DNA of 64,000 nucleotides from positions 395,558 through 459,557 of the forward strand of contig DS999406.1 in assembly GCA_000158155.1 (NCBI GenBank), given 5' to 3'. The notes under the pieces were generated by a model that had not been told where the DNA came from, did not search any database, and worked only from the letters and a program-made list of their open reading frames with translations. Shown piece by piece: positions 18,486-30,798 of this stretch. Each line of letters begins with the position of its first letter. Positions within the stretch are counted from its first letter, which is position 1. The translations under genes and the position numbers were made by a program. The stretch is from a gamma proteobacterium NOR5-3. Its GTDB lineage: Bacteria > Pseudomonadota > Gammaproteobacteria > Pseudomonadales > Halieaceae.

Positions 18486-19544
18486 TCAATCGCGATCAAA
18501 CAGAGCCTGAATAAACTCTTCGGCCACAAAGGGACGAAGATCCAGAGCAGACTCTCCAACACCAATAAAACGAATGGGTAAGCCTAGACGGCGGGCAATG
18601 GCAAAAATAACGCCGCCTTTCGCCGTGCCATCGAGCTTGGTGAGTGTCAGTCCCGTCACTCCCACAGCCTCGAGAAACTGAGACGCCTGAGACAGGGCAT
18701 TTTGTCCGGTGCCCGCATCGAGCACGAGCATCACTTCCTGGGGTGCGTCAGGATTGAGCTTGCGCATCACCCGCACCACCTTGCTCAGCTCTTCCATGAG
18801 GTGGCTTTTATTAGAGAGTCGACCCGCCGTATCCGCGATGAGAACGTCCACGCCTCGTGCGGTAGCCGCCTGCAGCGCGTCATAAATCACCGAAGCGCTG
18901 TCAGCACCGGTGTGCTGGGCGATCACCGGGACGTCGTGACGCTCACCCCAATGCTGTAACTGCTCCACCGCCGCGGCACGAAAGGTATCGCCCGCGGCCA
19001 ACATGACCGAGCGACCTTCGTCCTGAAAGCGTCGTGCCAACTTTCCGATAGTGGTGGTTTTACCCACTCCATTAACACCGACCATGAGAATCACGAAGGG
19101 CGAACCCGCACTCACATCGAGACTTTTTTCGCAGGGCTGCAAAATACCCTGCAACTCATCCCGAAGACCCTGCATAAGCGCCTCGGGATCAGACAGCTCC
19201 TTGCGCGAAACGCGGTCCGTAAGGTGGGCGATAATCTCGCTGGTGGCCTCAATGCCCACATCCGCCATGAGGAGCTGCGTTTCCAGTTCCTCGAGCAAAT
19301 CGGCATCGATGGTTTTTCGACCCAGAAACAGGTTGCCAACACCGGCAGCAAGGCTGTCGCTGGTACGACCCAGACCGCGCTTTAAACGACCGAAAAACCC
19401 TGGCCCGGCAGCTTCCGGATCACTGTCCTGGTTACTCGCCTGGTTGCTCGCCTGAGGCGCAGAGACTGCAGATACCTGATCCTGATCAGGGTCCGGCGAA
19501 CTATCTTCCCTGGCATCCTTGGACTTGGATTTGAAAAACTTCAT
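18486..19544 (-). CDS. ftsY: signal recognition particle receptor FtsY
   Basis: SRP-receptor GTPase that docks ribosome-SRP complexes at the inner membrane for co-translational insertion. A short, charged linker (about 1-55, rich in S, D, Q) precedes the NG domain. GTPase motifs are GVNGVGKTTTIGKLARR (about 155-171), DTAGRLSNKSHLMEEL and TKLDGTAKGGV (about 299-309). ATG 19544 is preferred over the adjacent upstream GTG. It is first in ftsY-ftsE-ftsX, divergent from rsmD across 81 bases. Confidence 0.97.
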   Translation of the reverse strand: MKFFKSKSKDAREDSSPDPDQDQVSAVSAPQASNQASNQDSDPEAAGPGFFGRLKRGLGRTSDSLAAGVGNLFLGRKTIDADLLEELETQLLMADVGIEATSEIIAHLTDRVSRKELSDPEALMQGLRDELQGILQPCEKSLDVSAGSPFVILMVGVNGVGKTTTIGKLARRFQDEGRSVMLAAGDTFRAAAVEQLQHWGERHDVPVIAQHTGADSASVIYDALQAATARGVDVLIADTAGRLSNKSHLMEELSKVVRVMRKLNPDAPQEVMLVLDAGTGQNALSQASQFLEAVGVTGLTLTKLDGTAKGGVIFAIARRLGLPIRFIGVGESALDLRPFVAEEFIQALFDRD

Positions 19545-19625
19545 CACTGAAATCGTTTGACTCGCGCGTGTGTTGTCACCGGGTGTCTATCGTATCATCG
19601 CGGGGATTAAGGCTGCGACGGGAGT

Positions 19626-20207
19626 ATGTTCTTGGGGGCGACAAAAAAGATGGGGCAGCTGCGGATTATTGCGGGTCAGTGGCGGGGCCGAAAGCTGCCC
19701 GTTGCCGATCTTCCCGGCCTGCGCCCCTCCGCAGACCGCATTCGCGAGACGCTGTTTAACTGGCTCGCGCCTGACATAGTGGGGGCGCGCTGCCTGGATC
19801 TGTTCGCCGGCACCGGGGCCCTGGGCCTGGAGGCGCTTTCCCGGGGCGCAGCGCATTGCCAATTTGTGGAGCATCAGGGCCCCGCCGCTGATTTACTCAG
19901 GCAGGCACTGATAACCCTCAATGCCGGCTCCCTCGGCGAGATACATCTCGAAGACGCAGGCAAATTCCTCGCAAGAGGAAAACAGGATCCCTTTGATCTG
20001 GTGTTTCTCGACCCGCCCTTTGCCAGTAATCTTTTGGACGCGGCTCTAACGCAGCTCACAGACAGTCCATTACTGAGTCCAAATGCACTGATCTATCTGG
20101 AGTATGCGCCGACTCAAAGCCCCTGCATCCCGGCCCACTGGCAGCAATATAGAAGCAAAAAAAGCGCAGGAGTGGTCTACGAGCTCTACCGCAAGGAAAC
20201 GCCTTGA
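19626..20207 (+). CDS. rsmD: 16S rRNA m2G966 methyltransferase RsmD
   Basis: SAM-dependent methyltransferase that modifies G966 of 16S rRNA on the 30S subunit. Visible motifs are RIIAGQWRGRKLPV near the start, the SAM loop LDLFAGTGALGLEALSRGA (about 58-76) and the catalytic DLVFLDPPF (about 124-132). Either ATG 19626 or ATG 19650 (MGQLRI) could be the start; the latter better matches the family N-terminus. It is divergent from ftsY and followed by coaD, the same arrangement as in pseudomonads. Confidence 0.95.
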   Translation: MFLGATKKMGQLRIIAGQWRGRKLPVADLPGLRPSADRIRETLFNWLAPDIVGARCLDLFAGTGALGLEALSRGAAHCQFVEHQGPAADLLRQALITLNAGSLGEIHLEDAGKFLARGKQDPFDLVFLDPPFASNLLDAALTQLTDSPLLSPNALIYLEYAPTQSPCIPAHWQQYRSKKSAGVVYELYRKETP

Positions 20208-20211
20208 TTGA

Positions 20212-20751
<540 letters not shown>

Positions 20752-20771
20752 CGACCAGAAAAACCCGAAGC

Positions 20772-20791
20772 GCCGCGCAACGCTGCGCGGC
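20772..20791 (-). terminator. possible terminator hairpin between coaD and the downstream convergent gene
   Basis: An eight-base-pair GC stem (GCCGCGCA with TGCGCGGC) and four-base loop lie in the 45-base gap between two converging genes. On the minus strand it is followed, after about six bases, by a run ending in TTTTT, so it could terminate the minus-strand exported-protein gene and block read-through from coaD. The gap before the T run weakens the call. Confidence 0.4.
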
Positions 20792-20796
20792 CGTGC

Positions 20797-21174
20797 TTAG
20801 CGCTCGGCAGCGGCCGCTTCGGCTTCTTCTGCTTTGCGATTCCGGCGGCGTTCGGCGTCCTTGTAGCTATAACCGGAAACCCGACAGCCCAGGCAGCGCA
20901 CAAAGGTCTCTTTTGCCGGACCCAGTACCAGGTTTTCTGCCGACTCAGAAACTGAGCCTGCCATGGCGGTGAAGGGTAAAGAGACAACAAAAGCAGCGCC
21001 GCCCACAGCCGTCATTACCAGGCCGATAGGACGTGCGACAACCAGATCTCCGGCCATGGCAAACGCGTTTGGTTTTTCATCGATAGAGCTCTGGGCGAAT
21101 ACCGATGGCGCTAACAAAAGCGCAACAAGGACCAGGCCAATCTGACGTTTTACTTGCAGTATCTGAGCTAACAC
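20797..21174 (-). CDS. small exported protein of unknown function
   Basis: A 125-residue protein with a signal sequence at about 11-28 ([17 protein letters not shown], cleavage after FAQ or FA). A second hydrophobic stretch at about 44-72 ([20 protein letters not shown]) suggests a membrane-associated helix. The C-terminal third is very rich in alanine, glutamate and arginine. The two cysteines of FVRCLGCRV could pair or bind metal. The GTG start has a strong GGAGG upstream. I do not recognise the family; the position between coaD and mutM gives no functional clue. Confidence 0.75.
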   Translation of the reverse strand: MLAQILQVKRQIGLVLVALLLAPSVFAQSSIDEKPNAFAMAGDLVVARPIGLVMTAVGGAAFVVSLPFTAMAGSVSESAENLVLGPAKETFVRCLGCRVSGYSYKDAERRRNRKAEEAEAAAAER

Positions 21175-21226
21175 GTTGTTTCCTCCGCAATAGGGGCTGG
21201 CTGAGCTCTGCGCAAGTGTACCCAGA

Positions 21227-22039
21227 TCAGCGCTGGCAGGCTATGCAATAAACACTCGCCCTTTGACCAATCACTTTATCGCGAAGCGTCGTCCCGCAAG
21301 CCTTGCAGGGCTCTCCCGATCGACCGTATACATAGAGCTGCTGAGCGAAATAACCAGGCTTTCCATCGCCTCCCACGAAATCACGCAATGTAGTCCCACC
21401 CTGCTCTATAGCGTTAGTAAGTACTTGCTTTATGTGGCCCGCAAGGAGCTCGTAACGCACCCGGGATACGCGGCTGGCGGCGCGATCGGGACGTATGCCC
21501 GCCAGGTACAGGGCCTCACTAGCGTAAATATTACCAACGCCCACCACAGTGGCTCCGTCCATGATGAACGGCTTAATCGCGATTTTACGCCCCCGGGAGA
21601 GGTCAAACAGGCGGCCCCCATGGAAGTCATCTGACAGGGGCTCTGGACCCAGTTTGCCCAGGGGCGCGAGAGGCTCGCCGGTGGCGAACCATTGAAAACT
21701 GCCAAAGCGTCGAGGGTCGTTGTAGCGCAACAGCGCACCGCTATCGAGCTCAATATCAATGTGATCGTGTTTGGCAGGCGCCAGGGGTTCAAGCAGCACC
21801 CGCAGTGAACCGGACATGCCCAGATGTACCAACAAGGTCCCACGGTCCATGCGAAACAAGAGATATTTCGCACGACGTTCCAGCGCAAGAATAGACTGGC
21901 CTCGCAGCATCTGTGGTAACGAAGTGGGTACCGGCCAGCGCAAGCGGGTATCGCGAAGCGTCACCGCAACAACCTGGCGACCCTCACTGTGAGCACGCAA
22001 GCCCCGGCGAGTCGTCTCAACCTCGGGTAGTTCAGGCAT
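21227..22039 (-). CDS. mutM: formamidopyrimidine-DNA glycosylase MutM (Fpg)
   Basis: Bifunctional glycosylase/AP lyase removing 8-oxoguanine and formamidopyrimidines from DNA. The start is set at ATG 22039, so the mature protein begins [12 protein letters not shown] with the catalytic proline at position 2 and glutamate at 3; an in-frame start 11 codons upstream would bury these. [10 protein letters not shown] carries the conserved lysine-loop region. The C-terminal zinc finger is C-x2-C, sixteen residues, then C-x2-C (CKAC ... CIAC). The 270 residues are standard. Confidence 0.97.
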   Translation of the reverse strand: MPELPEVETTRRGLRAHSEGRQVVAVTLRDTRLRWPVPTSLPQMLRGQSILALERRAKYLLFRMDRGTLLVHLGMSGSLRVLLEPLAPAKHDHIDIELDSGALLRYNDPRRFGSFQWFATGEPLAPLGKLGPEPLSDDFHGGRLFDLSRGRKIAIKPFIMDGATVVGVGNIYASEALYLAGIRPDRAASRVSRVRYELLAGHIKQVLTNAIEQGGTTLRDFVGGDGKPGYFAQQLYVYGRSGEPCKACGTTLRDKVIGQRASVYCIACQR

Positions 22040-22087
22040 GAACGCGACTCCCTGACTTAGATACGGAAACAAAAAGCGTTAGGTACA

Positions 22088-22115
22088 AAAAACCCCGGCG
22101 ATTGCCAGGGTTTTT
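22088..22115 (-). terminator. rho-independent terminator after rpmG
   Basis: On the minus strand AAAAACCC and GGC pair with GCC and GGGTTTTT around a short loop, with one mismatch, ending in a run of at least five T. It lies about 45 bases beyond the rpmG stop, between it and mutM, so it should end the rpmB-rpmG transcript. Confidence 0.7.
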
Positions 22116-22161
22116 ACGGTTGCCGTGTCTGACACTCAGACACCAACAGGACAACAAAACC

Positions 22162-22317
22162 TTACTTGATTTTGCCTTCCTTATACATCACGTGCTTACG
22201 CGCCACGGGATCATACTTTTTCATTTCCAGCTTGTCTGGAGTGGTGCGCTTGTTCTTGTCCGTGGTGTAGAAATGCCCGGTACCCGCGCTGGAGTTCATG
22301 CGAACCTTTTCTCTCAT
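22162..22317 (-). CDS. rpmG: 50S ribosomal protein L33
   Basis: Short basic large-subunit protein of 51 residues. It reads [19 protein letters not shown] and continues with [23 protein letters not shown], breaking into the family C-terminus MYKEGKIK. The zinc-binding cysteines of the C+ type L33 are absent, so this is the zinc-independent form. It lies 60 bases after rpmB and forms the usual rpmBG operon. Confidence 0.97.
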   Translation of the reverse strand: MREKVRMNSSAGTGHFYTTDKNKRTTPDKLEMKKYDPVARKHVMYKEGKIK

Positions 22318-22377
22318 GATGCTACCTCTTCAAATCTTTTACAGGGAGTCGAGCTTACAGAAAGTCTCGCTGCGTAC

Positions 22378-22614
22378 TCAGAATTTTTCGCCACGTGCGC
22401 GTAGTTCGCCAAGAACGCTATCAATGCCTTTCTTGTCGATGATGCGCATGCCTTTGCTGGAGACACGCAAACGCACAAAGCGCTTTTCGGACTCAACCCA
22501 GAAACGATGCTGGTGCAAATTAGGCAGGAACCGGCGACGTGTACGGTTCTTTGCGTGGGATACGTTGTTACCGGTTACCGGTCGCTTACCGGTGACCTGA
22601 CAGACTCTGGCCAT
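22378..22614 (-). CDS. rpmB: 50S ribosomal protein L28
   Basis: Large-subunit ribosomal protein of 78 residues. The opening [20 protein letters not shown] is the L28 signature, and the C-terminal part reads [18 protein letters not shown]. The zinc-type cysteine set is not present beyond C5. It is first gene of rpmB-rpmG on the minus strand, with a 365-base gap to radC upstream that must hold the promoter. Confidence 0.97.
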   Translation of the reverse strand: MARVCQVTGKRPVTGNNVSHAKNRTRRRFLPNLHQHRFWVESEKRFVRLRVSSKGMRIIDKKGIDSVLGELRARGEKF

Positions 22615-22979
22615 GATTTCCTCGCTGGACCCGAGCTGCTAAGCACCACTGATGGTTGCTTACTCAGGCAAAAGCACTAAATTTCAATAAGTTACGCGTT
22701 TTGGGGTGTATCAAGGGAAGCCCCCCAGCTCGCGGAGCGCGACTTTATACCAGAAGCACCCCCGCCGGGCAAGCAAAGACCGGCGATAAAGTTACGTTCA
22801 TCGCTGACTCGTGGAGGACTGGTTCCTGGAGCTCGTAGGCTTTCTAGGCGCTTCGACCCCGTTTTACTCGAGCTGCTCGCGCATCTCCATCGGCACTGGA
22901 ACATTAAACAGCGCGCTCGACGGACGCTCGAGCAAAACGGGGTCGAACCGCCGATAAGGTCAATTCCAAGCATCTGCGC
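22615..22979. other. 365-base intergenic region upstream of rpmB
   Basis: No convincing gene lies here; the short reading frames on both strands resemble nothing and are low-complexity serine or arginine rich. The region holds the rpmB promoter on the minus strand, which I could not place. It also holds a long imperfect inverted repeat (listed separately) close to the end of radC. Confidence 0.6.
22852..22947. repeat. 22-bp inverted repeat with 52-base spacer
   Basis: The arm 22852-22873 (TTCGACCCCG... ending CTCGAGC) is the reverse complement of 22926-22947 (GCTCGAGC... ending GGTCGAA) with one mismatch in 22. The arms enclose 52 bases without a gene. No T run follows on either strand, so it is not a simple terminator. 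It could be a structured RNA, a MITE-like element or a protein-binding site. It starts 33 bases past the radC stop. Confidence 0.7.
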
Positions 22980-23654
22980 CTAAATCAATCCGGCTTCTGC
23001 AAAAGAGTAACACTTACCGCGGCCGACAATAACGTGATCCAGCACCGGTACGTCTACCAGTGCCAGAGCATCGCACAAACGTTGGGTAATCCTGCGATCC
23101 GCCGTCGATGGCTGAGTCAGACCCGAGGGATGATTGTGCGCCAATATTATCGCCGCAGCGCGATACTGCAGTGCGCGCACCACCACCTCCCTTGGGTATA
23201 CAGCGGCACCGTCGAGCGTACCCAGAAACAGGTCGTCGCAATGTAAAAGCCGATGCTGGGAGTCCAGAAACAAGCAGCAAAACACTTCCCGGGGCCGGGT
23301 ACCTAAATGGTGTTGTAAAAATCGACGGGTGCGCTCCGGGCTGCTCATCACGTCTCGTTGGGTCAGCGGCTGCTGGGCGCAGCGCCTGGCAAGCTCCAGC
23401 GCTGCCAGTAAACGTGACACCGTGGCCGGCCCGAGTCCCGGCTGGGCGAGCAACTCCCGCTGGTCTGCAGCAAGTAATCCGGCAAGACCGTCCGCACGCT
23501 TTAACAATGACGCAGCGTGCTGGGTGAGGCATTGCCCTGAGCTCCACCGGGGTAGCAGCAACCCCAGTAGTTCTGCGTCGGACAGCGACCCAGGGCCGCG
23601 TACCAGCAGTTTGTCTCGCGCAGACTCACTGAGCAAAGCTCCACATATCGCCAT
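22980..23654 (-). CDS. radC: RadC/JAB-domain protein
   Basis: JAMM-fold protein of the RadC family, 224 residues; the old DNA-repair assignment is not supported by later work and its role is unclear. The N-terminal helix-hairpin-helix part includes LLAQPGLGPATVSRLLAALE. The metal motif is HNHPSG followed after seven residues by D (LTQPSTADRR), matching H-x-H-x7-D. It is divergent from coaBC and upstream of rpmBG on the same strand, the standard arrangement in gammaproteobacteria. Confidence 0.95.
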   Translation of the reverse strand: MAICGALLSESARDKLLVRGPGSLSDAELLGLLLPRWSSGQCLTQHAASLLKRADGLAGLLAADQRELLAQPGLGPATVSRLLAALELARRCAQQPLTQRDVMSSPERTRRFLQHHLGTRPREVFCCLFLDSQHRLLHCDDLFLGTLDGAAVYPREVVVRALQYRAAAIILAHNHPSGLTQPSTADRRITQRLCDALALVDVPVLDHVIVGRGKCYSFAEAGLI

Positions 23655-23757
23655 ACACCACTCCTCCCTGAGTGCCTCATCGCAGCGCAGCCCGTGTCAT
23701 CCACAGGCGCAAGTGTTATCGTCCGACGAGCTTTATCTTCCCAAGGTATGCAGGCTA

Positions 23758-24966
23758 ATGGGACATCTAAACAATCGTCGGGTGCTTCTGGCGGTTTGCG
23801 GCGGAATCGCCGCCTATAAATCAGCTGAACTCGTGCGCAAGCTTCAGGATTGCGGGGCCCAGGTACGCGTGATCATGACGCGCGGCGCTCAGGAGTTCAT
23901 CACCCCTCTGACCCTGCAGGCGCTCTCAGGTCACACGGTGCATCACAGCCTGCTCGATGAGGAAGCCGAGCGGGGTATGGGTCATATCGAACTGGCCCGC
24001 TGGGCCGATCTTATGCTGGTTGCTCCGGCTACCGCGGACTGCATCGCACGCCTCGCAGCAGGACGGGCGGATGACCTGCTAACCACGGTTGCACTTGCCA
24101 CAGCAGCACCCATGCTACTGGCGCCAGCGATGAACCAGCAAATGTGGAAAGACGCCGCGACGCAGGACAATCTGGCGACATTGGCGGCCCGGGGAATGCA
24201 CTTCGCCGGGCCGGACAGTGGTGAGCAGGCCTGCGGTGATATCGGTCCCGGACGAATGCTGGATCCGGTGATTATCACGGAGCACGCAGCGGCATTGTTC
24301 GACAGCGGTGCATTAGCGGGCCAGCGCGTGGTGATCACCGCAGGACCGACCCGCGAACCACTGGACCCGGTCCGCTACATCTCCAATCATTCCTCCGGCA
24401 AGATGGGCTATGCCCTTGCCCGCGCGGCCGTTGAGGCCGGTGCCAGTGTGCAGCTGGTCTCCGGGCCCGTAGCACTCGCCGTGCCGGATCGTGTGCACTG
24501 CCACCCGATAACCACCGCCCGGGAGATGCTGGATGTTTGCATGGATCTGGTAGAAAACTGCGACATTTTTATCGGCTGCGCTGCCGTCGCCGACTACCGT
24601 CCCATGGTGGAATCCGAACAAAAAATAAAAAAATCCAACGAAGAAATGTCCCTCCAGCTCACCCGCAATCCCGATATTCTCGCCAGCGTTGCCGGCCACA
24701 GCGCTAAACCTTTTAGCGTGGGCTTTGCTGCCGAAACAGAAAAGCTGCGTGAGCATGCGCTGGGCAAACTTGATCGCAAGGGCTTGAACATGATCGTTGC
24801 CAACGATGTCAGCGACAGCAGCATTGGATTCAACAGTGAGAACAACGCGGCTTTGCTGCTCTGGCGAGAGGCCGATAGCAACGGCGAGCTGAGTGTCGAG
24901 CAATGTTCTAAAGACGTGCTGGCGGGTATCGTGATTGCGCAAATCGCCAAACTTAAACAGCGTTAA
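23758..24966 (+). CDS. coaBC: bifunctional phosphopantothenoylcysteine decarboxylase/synthase
   Basis: Makes 4'-phosphopantetheine from phosphopantothenate, cysteine and CTP, then decarboxylates it. The N-terminal CoaC flavoprotein half begins VLLAVCGGIAAYKSAELVRK, with the histidine of MGHIELARWAD and the ACGDIGPGRM flap. The CoaB half starts at VVITAGPTREPLDPVRYISN with NHSSGKMGYALA. ATG 23758 gives 402 residues; the open frame extends far upstream, but that stretch overlaps radC and has no family match. The next gene is algC-like; the dut gene usually found between them is missing. Confidence 0.97.
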   Translation: MGHLNNRRVLLAVCGGIAAYKSAELVRKLQDCGAQVRVIMTRGAQEFITPLTLQALSGHTVHHSLLDEEAERGMGHIELARWADLMLVAPATADCIARLAAGRADDLLTTVALATAAPMLLAPAMNQQMWKDAATQDNLATLAARGMHFAGPDSGEQACGDIGPGRMLDPVIITEHAAALFDSGALAGQRVVITAGPTREPLDPVRYISNHSSGKMGYALARAAVEAGASVQLVSGPVALAVPDRVHCHPITTAREMLDVCMDLVENCDIFIGCAAVADYRPMVESEQKIKKSNEEMSLQLTRNPDILASVAGHSAKPFSVGFAAETEKLREHALGKLDRKGLNMIVANDVSDSSIGFNSENNAALLLWREADSNGELSVEQCSKDVLAGIVIAQIAKLKQR

Positions 24967-25076
24967 GGCAGGATTATCGGCGCCAGCGACTGATTCCAGT
25001 TCAGCGCTCGAGGGTCTATTATGAGTCCACACAACAAACACGCCCTGCTCGGCGGCAGACGCTAGGGACTGCTCAG

Positions 25077-28536
<3,460 letters not shown>

Positions 28537-28626
28537 GCCCTTATAAACAACACTTTTGCCATGGCGTATTGCCCCGATGCAGGGCAATCGCTAGGATGCG
28601 GGTTCCAGCCAGTTTATGAGCCTCTT

Positions 28627-29301
28627 ATGCCGAGAAATGTCCAGCGTCGTCAGCAGATACTAGAGGCCCTGGCGCAAATGCTGGAAGACAATCCCGGCGA
28701 CCGCATCACCACCGCACGTCTGGCGGCCAAAGTTGGCGTTTCTGAAGCCGCGCTGTACCGACACTTTCCCAGTAAAGCCAAAATGTTCGAGGAGCTCATT
28801 GAGTTCATTGAGGACACGCTGTTTCAGCGCATCACGCTGATAATGCAGGAAGAGGAGGGGGCCACCGCGCGCTGCAATCATATTCTGTACCTGCTGATCA
28901 CTTTTGCCGAGCGCAACCCGGGTATCAGTCGCGTACTCACCGGCGAAGCACTCACCGGAGAAACACAACGCCTGCGCCATCGAGTCAATCAGGTCCTGGA
29001 CCGGGTAGAAACACAGATTCGCCAGGTCCTCAGAGAAGCGGAATTAAGAGAGAGCCTGCGACCCATGCTCGCGCTACCCGAGGCAGCAAACCTGTTGCTG
29101 GCCTGCGCAGAGGGTCGAATCTCTCAATTCGTACGCAGCGAGTTCAAGCGCAGCCCCAGCGCAGGCTGGGAACAGCAATATGCGTATCTTATGCAGGGGT
29201 TCTTTCGAGAGGTGCCGTCTCTTGCCCAAAACACGGCCCAAAACACGGCCCAAAACACGGCTCAAAATACGCTCCAGAGGCCGTCAGAAACCAATTCGTA
29301 G
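28627..29301 (+). CDS. slmA: SlmA-like nucleoid occlusion/TetR-family regulator
   Basis: TetR-fold DNA-binding protein resembling SlmA (Ttk), which binds chromosomal sites and inhibits FtsZ assembly over the nucleoid. The N-terminal helix-turn-helix is RITTARLAAKVGVSEAALYRHFPSK (residues about 27-51, broken by turn). ATG 28627 is chosen because the family starts there (PRNVQRRQQILEAL). The protein is 224 residues against about 198 for E. coli SlmA; the surplus is a C-terminal tail containing four AQNT units encoded by a 12-bp tandem repeat. Position argB-slmA-pyrE supports the identity. A short hairpin (ATTGCCC/GGGCAAT) precedes the start. Confidence 0.9.
   Translation: MPRNVQRRQQILEALAQMLEDNPGDRITTARLAAKVGVSEAALYRHFPSKAKMFEELIEFIEDTLFQRITLIMQEEEGATARCNHILYLLITFAERNPGISRVLTGEALTGETQRLRHRVNQVLDRVETQIRQVLREAELRESLRPMLALPEAANLLLACAEGRISQFVRSEFKRSPSAGWEQQYAYLMQGFFREVPSLAQNTAQNTAQNTAQNTLQRPSETNS
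29224..29271 (+). repeat. 12-bp tandem repeat, four units, inside slmA
   Basis: GCCCAAAACACG occurs three times without change and once with two substitutions (GCTCAAAATACG), head to tail. It is in frame and encodes (Ala-Gln-Asn-Thr) x4 near the C-terminus. Such repeats change length by slippage or recombination; loss or gain of a unit would keep the frame. Confidence 0.95.
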
Positions 29302-29340
29302 CGCGCGGGGCGGCGGGTTACCCGGCGGCGCTATCCAGGC

Positions 29341-30009
29341 CTAGTTCTCCGCGGCGGACATGGACTTACGCATCTCCACAACATCCAGAAGCGTGACAAA
29401 GCGGTCCATGTCTTTCTGGTAGTTGGCCTCTACCCTGGCAATTTCCTGCTGTCGATCACTCACAGCACGCTCTGTCGCGGCAATCTCGGCCTGAAGGTCG
29501 TCAATGGCCGACAAGTGCTCAACATTCACGGCATTGCCCAAACGCTCCTGATCGGCCGCCAGGGCCTGGTAGTTCTCCACCTGCTGCTTCAAGGACCGCA
29601 ACTTGCCTTTCAAGATGCTGACGCGGATGCGCAGGTCCCGAAGCTCCCGGTCTCTCGCGGCCTCAATATCTTCGATGGTGCTGTAGCGCAGTAGCAGCGA
29701 TTCGTCCCAGCGTCGCAACCGTTCACGCTCCTCGGTTGCCTCACGCTCTCGTCGGGCTTCGCTATCCATGCCCTCGCGCTCTCCGGCTCCAAGGGTTCTT
29801 GGCACCACTGAAACCAGGGCACCGGTAGCGCTGAGGATATCGTAGCCGTTGGCCACGAACTCCGGTGGCACTTGATAACCAACGACTTTGTTACCTTCCG
29901 CGTTGATATAGCGGTACATCTGCCGGTTTTGGGCAGACGCCTGCTGGGCGGTCAGGCCGATAAGGAATATCAGTCCGACAAGAAAATACCTGCTACGAAA
30001 AGCCATCAT
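29341..30009 (-). CDS. exported coiled-coil protein with DUF4124-like N-terminus
   Basis: A 222-residue protein with a signal peptide (about 8-26, ending QASAQ). The early mature part YRYINAEGNKVVGYQVPPE resembles the DUF4124 fold. From about 75 to 215 there is a long, highly charged coiled coil rich in Glu, Arg and Leu heptads. It is probably periplasmic. A similar gene near slmA/pyrE is common in related bacteria, but its function is not known to me. It converges on slmA and lies 36 bases beyond pyrE on the same strand. Confidence 0.8.
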   Translation of the reverse strand: MMAFRSRYFLVGLIFLIGLTAQQASAQNRQMYRYINAEGNKVVGYQVPPEFVANGYDILSATGALVSVVPRTLGAGEREGMDSEARREREATEERERLRRWDESLLLRYSTIEDIEAARDRELRDLRIRVSILKGKLRSLKQQVENYQALAADQERLGNAVNVEHLSAIDDLQAEIAATERAVSDRQQEIARVEANYQKDMDRFVTLLDVVEMRKSMSAAEN

Positions 30010-30045
30010 CTGTTCAATATAGGCCCGCTAGAGGTGCACCACAAG

Positions 30046-30702
30046 TCAGACACCATACTGCGTACGATACGCCCTGAGGGCTGCCAATGCCCCCTCGGGC
30101 ACATCGCCATCGCTGCTCTCACCATCTTCCAGATAACTAATGAGATCCTGCATGGCGATAATGTTGTATACCGGCACCTTCCAGCGCTGCTCGATTTCTT
30201 CAATAGCAGAGAGCTCACCCTGTCCCCGCTCCTGCCTGTTAAGACCGATCACCACGCCAGCAAGTTCCGCACCCGCGGCGTTGATCATCTCAATCACCTC
30301 GGCGACCGCGGTACCGGCGGTAATCACATCGTCGATCACCAGCACGCGACCCTGTAGCGGAGCACCGACCAGAACACCGCCTTCACCGTGGTTTTTGGCT
30401 TCTTTTCGATTGTAGGCAAAGGGAACGTCGCGACCATGATGGTCGGCCAGCGCCACAGCCGTGGTGGTCGCCAACGGTATACCTTTATAGGCGGGGCCCA
30501 GAAGCACATCGAACTCGACCCCACAATCCACAATGCATTGCGCGTAATAGCGGCCCAGAGCCGCAAGTGCAGCGCCGCTGTCAAAGGCGCCTGCGTTAAA
30601 AAAATAGGGGCTCTGGCGGCCGGATTTCAATGTGAAATGACCAAATCGCAGGACGTCGCAACGTCGTGCCAGATCAATAAAATCGCGTTGGTAGGCTTGC
30701 AT
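30046..30702 (-). CDS. pyrE: orotate phosphoribosyltransferase
   Basis: Joins orotate and PRPP to give OMP in pyrimidine synthesis. The family opening [20 protein letters not shown] fixes the start at ATG 30702 (218 residues); longer upstream starts carry unrelated residues. The PRPP loop is [17 protein letters not shown] (about 121-137), and the catalytic loop includes [13 protein letters not shown]. It is divergent from the crc-like gene across 96 bases that hold a TGACAG-N6-CTGTCA inverted repeat. Confidence 0.97.
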   Translation of the reverse strand: MQAYQRDFIDLARRCDVLRFGHFTLKSGRQSPYFFNAGAFDSGAALAALGRYYAQCIVDCGVEFDVLLGPAYKGIPLATTTAVALADHHGRDVPFAYNRKEAKNHGEGGVLVGAPLQGRVLVIDDVITAGTAVAEVIEMINAAGAELAGVVIGLNRQERGQGELSAIEEIEQRWKVPVYNIIAMQDLISYLEDGESSDGDVPEGALAALRAYRTQYGV

Positions 30703-30734
30703 GGCGGGTCCAGGCGGTGAGTGGAAAGTTACGC

Positions 30735-30752
30735 TGACAGTGTATTCTGTCA
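30735..30752. promoter_or_regulatory. inverted repeat in the pyrE-crc intergenic region
   Basis: TGACAG, six bases, CTGTCA: a perfect 6-bp dyad between two divergent genes, 46 bases before the crc-like ATG and 32 bases before pyrE. It could be an operator, but I do not recognise the regulator and no clear -35/-10 pair could be assigned around it. Confidence 0.3.
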
Positions 30753-30798
30753 TCTGTCGTTTCTGTATCATAGCGCCTCGAAACATTAGAGGTTCACA

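Noticed and set aside
22692-22973. 93-codon frame on the minus strand through the inverted repeat
   Set aside because: No start signal and no family features; its composition follows the repeat.
23134-23757. Long N-terminal extension of coaBC
   Set aside because: The frame is open for 208 extra codons but overlaps radC on the other strand, has no family resemblance and lies before the conserved CoaBC start.
29224-29271. Short repeat array as a CRISPR remnant
   Set aside because: 12-base units with no spacers, in frame within a coding gene.
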